From contig CATPAM010000276.1 of assembly GCA_955651735.1 (NCBI GenBank), forward strand, positions 1-5,832: a DNA stretch of 5,832 nt. The letters run 5' to 3'. Position 1 is the first letter of the stretch. Each line of letters begins with the position of its first letter. Both the position numbers and the translations under genes were made by a program. This document shows, piece by piece, positions 1 through 5,622 of this stretch. Origin of the DNA: Candidatus Acidiferrales bacterium. Its GTDB lineage: Bacteria > Acidobacteriota > Terriglobia > Acidiferrales > UBA7541. A model generated the notes under the pieces. It was not told the origin of the DNA and did no database searches. It saw only the letters and a program-made list of their open reading frames with translations.

Positions 1-975
1 CTCGCGAGTGATTTCGATATCCACCCAGCGCACGCCGCGCCGCCATCCCGTTTGGCCGGCCTTCTGCACGGATTCATTTCGTTTTGCCTCAAGGGCGGAA
101 TTCATCTGTGGGTGTGGCTCACCGGCAGACTGGTGCGCAAGAGCGACGCCCCCTGGCTTGTGGGGCCGCTTGGCGGCAGGGAGCGCATCGGCACGGGCAT
201 CTACGAACGCGTGGCGCAGACGGAAGGCCTCCTACTCCGCACACCTCCACACGCTGGACTCCTTGAACACTTCAACGTTCTTCGCGGGCCCAACTTCAAC
301 CCCGATGACGTGCATCCGGACATCCGCCATTTTTATGAGCACGCCGCGGAGTACCAGCTCGATGTTTGGAGTGAAGTCTCGCTCATCGGGAGATTCTTTC
401 TGTGGCTGCTAGTCGAATTCATCAGCCGCCGCATGGATCAATTGAATTTTCCGATCTCTTCGCTGGAAGTGGCCAAAGGAATGACCAGTGAAGTGGTGCA
501 GCTTGTTGAGCCTGCTTGGGGCCGGATCGTGAACACCGGCTGGCTGCGGCGGCTAAAATCTTCCGGACGCGTGATTTACGCCGGCTTGTACTCCGTAACG
601 CAAATGCCGGATGAGGCGGGGCCGTGCGTGAAGGTTACATTCCCCTGTCGCGGCAGCGCGAATGTCTACCTGGTCCCGGTGGCGCATCCCGATGGGTCGT
701 TTGGCCTGGTGTCTTCCGGGTCGGCTTTTGGGCGTACCGGCTTCTATCGCATGATCGACGCCGGGCCGGATCACCTCATCGTGCGGCACGTGCGTTCGCT
801 GCGCGAGTTGTTTCATGTGTACGTGGATGCAGAAGGCGTGTTACGCACGGATCACACCGTGTTTTTTCTCGGACTCTCCATTATTCGCCTGCACTACAAG
901 ATGACGCGCGTTCCGGTTCCTCAGTTTTCCGCGCAGGATGAGCAGGACCTCATCGCAGTCGAAGACATACTCTAA
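1..975 (+). CDS. Conserved-looking protein of unknown function, 5' end uncertain or outside the window
   Basis: I do not recognise a named family and assign no function. The frame is open from base 1 and ends at TAA 973-975. The only start codon I see in the first 51 bases of frame is none; the first candidate is TTG at 52 (giving 307 residues), which has no Shine-Dalgarno sequence before it, so the true start may lie upstream. Numbering from TTG: a moderately hydrophobic N-terminal stretch (about 4-23), a Gly-rich APWLVGPLGG segment (33-42), an aromatic/acidic block with FYEH (94-97) and LDVWS (103-107), a second hydrophobic stretch (about 111-124) followed by SRRMDQLN (125-132), then a probably beta-rich C-terminal half with PCVKVTFP, an FGRTGFY turn and a LRTDH motif. 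These compact motifs look like a constrained fold rather than a chance frame. There is no signal peptide or clear transmembrane helix set. It is the only plus-strand gene and converges on mog with a 4-base gap. Confidence 0.8.
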   Translation, partial: LASDFDIHPAHAAPPSRLAGLLHGFISFCLKGGIHLWVWLTGRLVRKSDAPWLVGPLGGRERIGTGIYERVAQTEGLLLRTPPHAGLLEHFNVLRGPNFNPDDVHPDIRHFYEHAAEYQLDVWSEVSLIGRFFLWLLVEFISRRMDQLNFPISSLEVAKGMTSEVVQLVEPAWGRIVNTGWLRRLKSSGRVIYAGLYSVTQMPDEAGPCVKVTFPCRGSANVYLVPVAHPDGSFGLVSSGSAFGRTGFYRMIDAGPDHLIVRHVRSLRELFHVYVDAEGVLRTDHTVFFLGLSIIRLHYKMTRVPVPQFSAQDEQDLIAVEDIL

Positions 976-979
976 CACT

Positions 980-1456
980 TCAGTCGTGGCGGGCGCCGTG
1001 CAAAACACTGACGGCGTGAGGCAACAGATGCGCTATGGCTTCAATCGATTCCGTGGCGCCTTTGGGGCTTCCCGGCAGATTTACGATTAGTGTTTTCCCG
1101 CGGCTGGCGCCTATGGCCCGTGATAGAACCGCCGTCTGCGTTTTCTCTAAACCTTTTCGGCGCATCTCTTCCGCAATTCCGGGAATCACTCGGTCGGCAA
1201 CTGCTTGGGTGGCTTCCGGAGCATTGTCACGCGGCCCGATCCCAGTTCCACCGGTGGTGAGGACCAGATCGACGCGTCCGGAATCGGCGAGTTCGCGCAA
1301 CTGCTCGCGGACAGCGGCGAGGTCGTCCGACACTCGCAGCGTGGTCACAATTTCCCAGCCCAGGCCGCGGCAAAAGGCGACCACCGCTGGGCCGGAAAGG
1401 TCCTCGAGTTTACCTTGCGACACGGAATCGCTTATGGTGAGGACTGCGACGCGCAT
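980..1456 (-). CDS. mog: Molybdopterin adenylyltransferase, MogA/MoaB family
   Basis: This cytoplasmic enzyme is expected to activate molybdopterin with ATP, forming MPT-AMP, the substrate for molybdate insertion by MoeA. The 158-residue protein starts with the family's first strand (MRVAVLTISD). It carries the MPT-binding loop TTGGTG at 67-72 and LPGSPKG at 127-133. Asp44 and Asp77 align with Asp49 and Asp82 of E. coli MogA, residues implicated in catalysis. It is shorter than E. coli MogA (about 195 residues) and close to MoaB in length; MogA and MoaB types cannot be separated safely by eye, though both catalytic Asp positions favour an active enzyme. The ATG at 1456-1454 lies 7 bases after the stop of the response regulator gene and lacks a Shine-Dalgarno sequence, so translational coupling is likely. 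The TGA stop (982-980) is 4 bases from the end of the convergent plus-strand gene. Confidence 0.93.
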   Translation of the reverse strand: MRVAVLTISDSVSQGKLEDLSGPAVVAFCRGLGWEIVTTLRVSDDLAAVREQLRELADSGRVDLVLTTGGTGIGPRDNAPEATQAVADRVIPGIAEEMRRKGLEKTQTAVLSRAIGASRGKTLIVNLPGSPKGATESIEAIAHLLPHAVSVLHGARHD

Positions 1457-1463
1457 GGGCGGG

Positions 1464-2225
1464 CTATTGCGTCTCTACGGCGTCGCGGCTGGCTTCGTCC
1501 ATCAAGCGCATCGCTTCCATGAGCAAGCCGGTAGTGTTCTTGGTTGTCGTGGTGCGAGTGGATTCATTGGCGGCGTTGAAATCGATCTCAAACTCGCCCT
1601 CGCCCCACAAAATCACCTTGTAGACAGCGTCGTCGCCTTCGATTTTGCCCATTTTCGCGTCGCGGCATTGGCCCGAGGCGAAATAGAGCTGGCATTGTTC
1701 GCTGCCTTTGCGCACCACCAGGCGGCAGGATTTCTGTCCCATCTCCAGCGACTGCAGCAAATCCGTCATGTTCATTTCTTCCAGGCGGCCCTGAATAATG
1801 CCGGGGCGCGCGGCATGCTTCTGCATTTTTTCGAGGTGCAGGCGGTCCACCACTTTTTTCGTGATACGCACCAGGTCTTTCACCAGAAATGGTTTGGCGA
1901 TGAACTCTTCTACGCCATCGACCAGCGGGCGAAGGCGCTCTTCGATATCCGCACGGCTGGCCATGAACAAAAACGGAATGTGGCAAGTCTTCTCGCGGCT
2001 GCGCAGCTTGTCGAAGAGCTGGCGGCCATCAAGACCAGGCATTTTATAGTCGGAAAGAATCACGTCAGGAGGATCATCGACAGTCTTTAGCAGCGCGTCG
2101 CCGCCATCGTGGGCGACCATGACGTCGCAAACGTGTTCAATGCCGCGAAACACAAGTTCCAACACGAGCGGATTGTCTTCCACCAGAAGCAGCTTGACGG
2201 TGGTTTTTCCGGAGGCCGGGCTCAT
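1464..2225 (-). CDS. Response regulator: receiver domain plus DUF4388 (PATAN-type) output domain
   Basis: The 253-residue protein has an N-terminal receiver domain (about 10-128) with the acidic pair Glu16-Asp17, the phosphoacceptor Asp59 in SDYKMPGLDG, and the conserved Lys111 in AKPF. The Thr/Ser that normally couples phosphorylation to conformational change appears to be Ala89 (FMASRAD), with Ser90 one position later. After a charged linker, residues about 144-216 match the DUF4388 pattern: GRLEEMNMTDLLQSLEMG, an LYFASGQ turn, and VYKVILWGEGEFEI. A Thr-rich stretch (225-233) and a short amphipathic helix ending the protein follow. There is no DNA-binding, GGDEF or other enzymatic domain, so it probably works through protein-protein contact, as inferred for other DUF4388 regulators. 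Its ATG overlaps the moaC TGA by 4 bases (ATGA), which fixes the start and implies coupled translation. No partner histidine kinase is in the window. Its position between two Moco genes is unexpected. Confidence 0.93.
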   Translation of the reverse strand: MSPASGKTTVKLLLVEDNPLVLELVFRGIEHVCDVMVAHDGGDALLKTVDDPPDVILSDYKMPGLDGRQLFDKLRSREKTCHIPFLFMASRADIEERLRPLVDGVEEFIAKPFLVKDLVRITKKVVDRLHLEKMQKHAARPGIIQGRLEEMNMTDLLQSLEMGQKSCRLVVRKGSEQCQLYFASGQCRDAKMGKIEGDDAVYKVILWGEGEFEIDFNAANESTRTTTTKNTTGLLMEAMRLMDEASRDAVETQ

Positions 2226-2731
2226 CGCTGGCGGCCCCGTGGCGCGAGCCGCTGCGACCGCTTTTCACGATGGAAATCGCCGCTCTTTCCGCCGGTTTTT
2301 TCAACCAGGTGGATGTCGGTGATCTCCATGCCTTTGTCCAGAGCTTTGCACATGTCGTAGACCGTGAGGGCCGCGGCGGAAACCGCCACCAGAGCTTCCA
2401 TTTCCACGCCGGTTTGCGCGGTCGCGATGACCGTGGAGTGAAGTTCCACGCCATTTTCACACAGCCGCGCAGTCACATCAATGTGCGTCAGAGGGAGAGG
2501 ATGACAAAGAGGTATCCACTCCGCGGTGCGTTTTGCCGCGGCGATTCCGGCGATGCGTGCGACTTCCAGGGGATTGCCCTTGGGGTTCTTGAGCCGGCGC
2601 ACAGCGGCCACGACGCGGGGCTTCATTGTTACGAAGGCGTGGGCTTTGGAGGTGCGGGTGGTCACTTGCTTGGCGGAGACGTCGACCATTTGCACTTCGC
2701 CGCGGGTTCCGTAGTGGGAGAGTTTCGGCAT
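2222..2731 (-). CDS. moaC: Cyclic pyranopterin monophosphate synthase MoaC
   Basis: MoaC works with the radical-SAM enzyme MoaA in the first step of Moco synthesis, converting 3',8-cyclo-7,8-dihydro-GTP into cyclic pyranopterin monophosphate. The 169-residue protein shows the family signatures: MVDVSAK (15-21), the active-site stretch IPLCHPLPLTH (73-83), TGVEMEAL (107-114) and YDMCKA (125-130). Asp126 and Lys129 align with the catalytic Asp128 and Lys131 of E. coli MoaC, and GGKSGDF (147-153) closes the conserved core. A basic tail of about 16 residues (HREKRSQRL and on) follows, slightly longer than usual; its last codons overlap the regulator's start. The ATG at 2731-2729 gives the expected N-terminus, with only a weak purine-rich GAGTGAG before it. 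It lies 79 bases downstream of moeA; a CAGAG-type repeat fills most of that gap. moaA is not in the window. Confidence 0.97.
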   Translation of the reverse strand: MPKLSHYGTRGEVQMVDVSAKQVTTRTSKAHAFVTMKPRVVAAVRRLKNPKGNPLEVARIAGIAAAKRTAEWIPLCHPLPLTHIDVTARLCENGVELHSTVIATAQTGVEMEALVAVSAAALTVYDMCKALDKGMEITDIHLVEKTGGKSGDFHREKRSQRLAPRGRQR

Positions 2732-2764
2732 CGGCTCACTCTAGCTTAGGACAACAGAAACGAA

Positions 2765-2810
2765 TTAAAACAGAGATCACCGAGAGCACGGAGGGCACAG
2801 AGAAGAGATC
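2765..2810 (+). repeat. Short periodic CAGAG-type repeat, copy 1, just 3' of moeA
   Basis: Four contiguous 9-nt units run from 2771 to 2806: CAGAGATCA, CCGAGAGCA, CGGAGGGCA, CAGAGAAGA, consensus near CNGAGNNCA. They are preceded by TTAAAA and followed by GATC, which belongs to the 8-bp palindrome GAGATCTC (2805-2812) that runs into the moeA stop codon. On the transcribed (minus) strand the array starts 4 bases after the moeA TGA and reads as a CU-rich tract ending in GTTTTAATTC. A second copy lies at 5568-5614 in the same orientation, again after a stop codon. Similar tracts are dispersed in many environmental bacterial genomes; no function is established to my knowledge. Confidence 0.7.
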
Positions 2811-4022
2811 TCAAATTACGTCCTTTCGCAGCAGGATTGGCACGGTTTCTCCTGCGCTGACTTGCCCGCGGTCCGCGGCGACTACCAGGTAGCAGTTTGC
2901 GTGCGCCAATGCCGCCACATCTCCCGATCCTTGCCAGGGCAGAGCTTTTACTTCTGGTGTGGTACCGCGCCATTTGACTCGGGCGGGGAGAAAGTGAGTC
3001 AGCCCGGGCTTTTCGTTTAACGCTGCACCCAGCCGCGCTTTGACGAGCGGCAAATCGCGCGCGGGTGCGCCGTTAAGCAAGTCGATCGCGGGCACTACGA
3101 ACAACTCGAACGTTACCATGGTGGAGACCGGATTGCCGGGAAGTCCGAAGACAAAAGTGTCTCCACATTTTCCGAACACTGCCGGCCTTCCGGGGCGGAT
3201 AGCTACGGCGTCGAAGTAGAATTGCGCACCCAGGTCCTTGAGTACGGTTTCCACGAGGTCGTACTTCCCCATCGATACGCCACCGGAGAGAACCAGCACG
3301 TCTTCCAGCAGTCCGCGCGAGATTTTGTCACGAAGATCGTCGACGCGGTCGGCGGCATTGCCCAGCAGAACGGGCTCGCCGCCCGCGAGGCGCGCTTGCG
3401 CAGCCAGGGAAACGCTATTGCTGTTGCGAATCTGAAACGCGCCGGGGTGCTGGTCGATCGAAACCACTTCGTCGCCGGTGGAGAGAATGGCCACGCGTGG
3501 CTTGCAGGCGCAGCGCAGTTGCGTCGCGCCGACTTGCGCGGCCAGCGCGAGCTCCGCATAGCCCAGGCGCATGCCCGCAGACAGAATCGTCTCGCCGAGC
3601 TTGGCTTCACTGCCGCGCGCCACGATGTTTTGTCCCGGATGCGCGGCGCGCTCGAATCGCACCGAATCGCCGTCCCGGTTCGTGTGTTCGATCATTACGA
3701 CCGCATCGGCGCCGTCCGGCACTGCTGCGCCGGTCATGATCTGGGCGCAAGCGCCAGAAGCCAGCGGTTGCGTGACGGTGTCGCCCGCTTTGATTTCTGC
3801 GACGCATCGCAATGTCGCACCGGCCGACACTTCCGCTGCGCGGACGGCGTAACCATCGCGCGTGGAGCGATGAAACGGCGGATACTCGCGGTCCGTTCTT
3901 ACTTCTTCCGCGAGCACGAAGCCGAGCGCGTCCCACACGCTGATGCCTACGGTTGCACGCGGACCCTCGGCTTCCTCCACTTGTTCGATGACCGTGCGGC
4001 GGGCTTGCTCGTAGGTGAGCAT
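2811..4022 (-). CDS. moeA: Molybdopterin molybdenumtransferase MoeA
   Basis: MoeA inserts molybdate into adenylylated molybdopterin to give Moco, directly after the Mog step. With the chosen start the protein has 403 residues, close to E. coli MoeA (411). Visible signatures, numbered from that Met: STRDGYAVR (53-61, Asp56 aligns with E. coli Asp59), IMTGAAVPDGADAVV (95-109), ILSTGDEV (179-186), LSGGVSMGKYD (245-255), RPGRPAVFGK (276-285) and GLPGNPVS (293-300), covering the MPT-binding domain and the C-terminal beta-barrel (MoeA_C). At the RGED position of E. coli this protein has RGSE (136-139), so Asp142 becomes Glu. An upstream in-frame ATG at 4103 would add 27 residues and overlap purA by 17 bases; I prefer 4022 because homology begins at LTYEQAR. 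No Shine-Dalgarno sequence is clear before either start. The 64-base gap after purA contains a 10-bp palindrome, CAATATATTG (4075-4084). The gene ends at TGA 2813-2811. Confidence 0.95.
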   Translation of the reverse strand: MLTYEQARRTVIEQVEEAEGPRATVGISVWDALGFVLAEEVRTDREYPPFHRSTRDGYAVRAAEVSAGATLRCVAEIKAGDTVTQPLASGACAQIMTGAAVPDGADAVVMIEHTNRDGDSVRFERAAHPGQNIVARGSEAKLGETILSAGMRLGYAELALAAQVGATQLRCACKPRVAILSTGDEVVSIDQHPGAFQIRNSNSVSLAAQARLAGGEPVLLGNAADRVDDLRDKISRGLLEDVLVLSGGVSMGKYDLVETVLKDLGAQFYFDAVAIRPGRPAVFGKCGDTFVFGLPGNPVSTMVTFELFVVPAIDLLNGAPARDLPLVKARLGAALNEKPGLTHFLPARVKWRGTTPEVKALPWQGSGDVAALAHANCYLVVAADRGQVSAGETVPILLRKDVI

Positions 4023-4086
4023 GGTGGATGACAGGAGCTTGTCTCTAACCGAAAAATCGTGCGGACATGGGGCCCAATATATTGCG

Positions 4087-5397
4087 CTACACCGGCGCTT
4101 CAAGCCAGCGCGCGAGCTGCGTGCCTTGCGGCACGATGGTGGCGTCGCGTTCGGGGCCGGTGGAGATCATGCCGATTTCCACTTGCAGGAAATCGCCGAT
4201 GAAGCGCAGGTAATCCACCGCGGCTTTGGGCAATTTCGCGTTGTCCTTCACGCCGTACGTGGATTGGCACCAGCCGGGCAGGGTTTTGTATTCCGGCGTC
4301 ACGTGTTCGTATTCTTCGGCGAGCGCAGGCATCTCGCGGAGCTTCGAGCCTTTGTATTTGTAGCCGACGCAGACTTGAATCTCGCGCTGCGTGTCGAAGA
4401 CATCGAGCTTAGTGACGACCAGGGAATCGATACCGTTGATCATTTTCGCGTAGCGCAGCACCTCGAGATCGAGCCAGCCGCAGCGCCGCGGGCGTCCGGT
4501 GACCGCGCCAAATTCCTTGCCGCGTTCACGGACTTCGCGCGCTTCGAGGTCGGGCATTTCGGTTGGAAACGGCCCGGAGCCGACGCGCGTGGTGTAGGCC
4601 TTGGAAACGCCGAGGACGTTCTTAATTTTTGTCGGTGGCACGCCAACGCCAGTAGTGGCTCCTCCGGAGATGGCGCTGGAGGAAGTAACGTACGGATACG
4701 TGCCGTGATCGATGTCCAGCATGGTGCCTTGCGCGCCTTCGAAGAGGACCGACTTGCCTTCGTCGAGCGCGCGGTTCACGAGTTCGGCTGTGTCGCAGAT
4801 GTAGGGGCGAATTTTGTCGCTAAGTTGCAACGTCGCTTCCACTTCGTGGGAAAAGTCGATGTCCGCGCCGTAGGCTCCCGTGGCTAGGCGATTTTTTTCG
4901 GCGACAACGCGCGCGGCTTTTTCGCGGAACAGCGCGGGATCGAGCAGATCGCAGACGCGGAGGCCGCGGCGCGCCATCTTGTCTTCGTAGGCGGGGCCGA
5001 TGCCGCGCGACGTGGTTCCGATCTTGTTCGCGCCACGGGCGCTCTCGGCGGCGCGGTCGAGTTCGCGATGATAAGGAAAAATCAGATGCGCGCGGTTGCT
5101 GAGGTGCAGGCGGCCTTTCACGTCGACGTCGGCTTTTGATAGCGTCTCGATCTCCGCGACGAGGGCCGCGGGATCGACCACCACACCGGTGCCGATGACC
5201 GCTTGCTGCTTGGGGCGCAAAATCCCGCAGGGGATGAGCTGCAGTACGAAGCGATCCTTGCCGATGATGACGGTGTGGCCGGCGTTGTGTCCGCCGGCGA
5301 CGCGCGCGATGTAGTCGAAAGCGCCGGCGAGATAGTCGACGACCTTGCCTTTGCCTTCATCACCCCACTGCGCCCCGACCACTACGACGGATTTCAT
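4087..5397 (-). CDS. purA: Adenylosuccinate synthetase
   Basis: PurA condenses IMP with aspartate at the cost of GTP to form adenylosuccinate, the committed step to AMP. The 436-residue protein is the usual length. It has the P-loop GAQWGDEGKGK (8-18) with catalytic Asp13, GGHNAGHT (35-42) with catalytic His41, TTSRGIGPAYEDK (128-140), Arg143 (the residue donated across the dimer in E. coli), TRVGSGPFPTE (270-280), the IMP loop TGRPRRCGW (300-308) and the guanine-recognition motif TKLD (329-332). Residue 303 is Pro where E. coli has Arg; GRPRR is common in other bacteria, so this is not a defect. The ATG at 5397-5395 is supported by GAGGG (5408-5404) six bases upstream. A 12-bp palindrome sits just before it. 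It is on the same strand as tag upstream and moeA downstream, 225 and 64 bases away. Its role in this gene set is housekeeping; a link to Moco genes is not evident. Confidence 0.98.
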   Translation of the reverse strand: MKSVVVVGAQWGDEGKGKVVDYLAGAFDYIARVAGGHNAGHTVIIGKDRFVLQLIPCGILRPKQQAVIGTGVVVDPAALVAEIETLSKADVDVKGRLHLSNRAHLIFPYHRELDRAAESARGANKIGTTSRGIGPAYEDKMARRGLRVCDLLDPALFREKAARVVAEKNRLATGAYGADIDFSHEVEATLQLSDKIRPYICDTAELVNRALDEGKSVLFEGAQGTMLDIDHGTYPYVTSSSAISGGATTGVGVPPTKIKNVLGVSKAYTTRVGSGPFPTEMPDLEAREVRERGKEFGAVTGRPRRCGWLDLEVLRYAKMINGIDSLVVTKLDVFDTQREIQVCVGYKYKGSKLREMPALAEEYEHVTPEYKTLPGWCQSTYGVKDNAKLPKAAVDYLRFIGDFLQVEIGMISTGPERDATIVPQGTQLARWLEAPV

Positions 5398-5412
5398 CCA
5401 GCGCCCTCACTC

Positions 5413-5424
5413 GCACACGTGTGC
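5413..5424. promoter_or_regulatory. Perfect 12-bp palindrome upstream of purA, possible operator
   Basis: GCACACGTGTGC is a perfect inverted repeat with no spacer, centred on CACGTG, ending 15 bases before the purA start codon and about 5 bases from its ribosome binding site. With no loop it is better suited to a dimeric DNA-binding protein than to an RNA hairpin. A 12-bp palindrome can arise by chance in GC-rich DNA, and I know of no regulator for this exact sequence, so the regulatory role is speculative. Confidence 0.3.
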
Positions 5425-5514
5425 AGCGTCTCGACCGTAGCACCCGCACCCTTCCCTCAGCGATTCTGAGGAGGAAATGTCAGGTGGGAATGGCACGAAA
5501 ACGACAGAATCAGC

Positions 5515-5543
5515 ATCGTACGCTGCGCTCGGCTTCCGCGCAA
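5515..5543 (-). promoter_or_regulatory. Candidate sigma-70-type promoter for purA
   Basis: On the minus strand TTGCGC (5543-5538) is separated by exactly 17 bases from TACGAT (5520-5515). The -35 element matches TTGACA at 3 of 6 positions and the -10 element matches TATAAT at 4 of 6. Transcription would begin near 5508 and leave a leader of about 110 bases containing the 12-bp palindrome. Spacing is ideal but the hexamers are weak, so this is only the best candidate in the 225-base gap between tag and purA. Apart from this, the repeat and the palindrome, I see nothing in that gap. Confidence 0.25.
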
Positions 5544-5567
5544 GCGCTGGCGGGAAAAGAAAAAGAT

Positions 5568-5614
5568 TTAACACAGCGCGGCAGAGGTCGGAGCACAGAG
5601 TTCGCAGAGAAGAG
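5568..5614 (+). repeat. Short periodic CAGAG-type repeat, copy 2, just 3' of tag
   Basis: This copy starts with TTAACA and contains CAGAGGT (5582-5588), CGGAGCA (5589-5595), CAGAGTTCG (5596-5604) and CAGAGAAGA (5605-5613). It is less regular than copy 1 (units of 7-9 nt). It shares GCACAGAG and the terminal CAGAGAAGAG with copy 1. On the transcribed strand it begins 9 bases after the tag stop codon and ends in GTGTTAAATCTTTTTC, so its order and strand relative to the preceding gene match copy 1. It may mark a 3' end, but no stable hairpin is present. Confidence 0.65.
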
Positions 5615-5622
5615 GCGCATAT

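Noticed and set aside
1035..2090. Long plus-strand open frame (351 codons) opposite mog and the response regulator
   Set aside because: It is antisense to two genes with clear family motifs, and its translation shows no recognisable domain. GC-rich codon use commonly opens the opposite strand.
2765..2810. CRISPR array or tRNA in the repeat region
   Set aside because: Units are 9 nt with no spacers, and no cloverleaf can be drawn.
2626..2892. Plus-strand frame giving a TEITESTEGTE peptide
   Set aside because: The peptide is simply the translation of the 9-nt repeat array; the frame also overlaps moaC and moeA antisense.
3222..4031. Plus-strand open frame of 269 codons opposite moeA
   Set aside because: moeA on the minus strand has a full set of family motifs here; the antisense translation is low-complexity and unlike any family.
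4075..4084. CAATATATTG palindrome after the purA stop
   Set aside because: A 10-bp AT-rich palindrome without a loop or a U-tract; too short to call a terminator or an operator.
4482..4500. Pro at PurA position 303 as a damaged IMP site
   Set aside because: GRPRR is a usual form of this loop outside enterobacteria, so the enzyme is expected to be active.
4015..4887. Plus-strand open frame of 290 codons opposite purA
   Set aside because: It is the shadow of purA, whose catalytic residues are complete on the minus strand.
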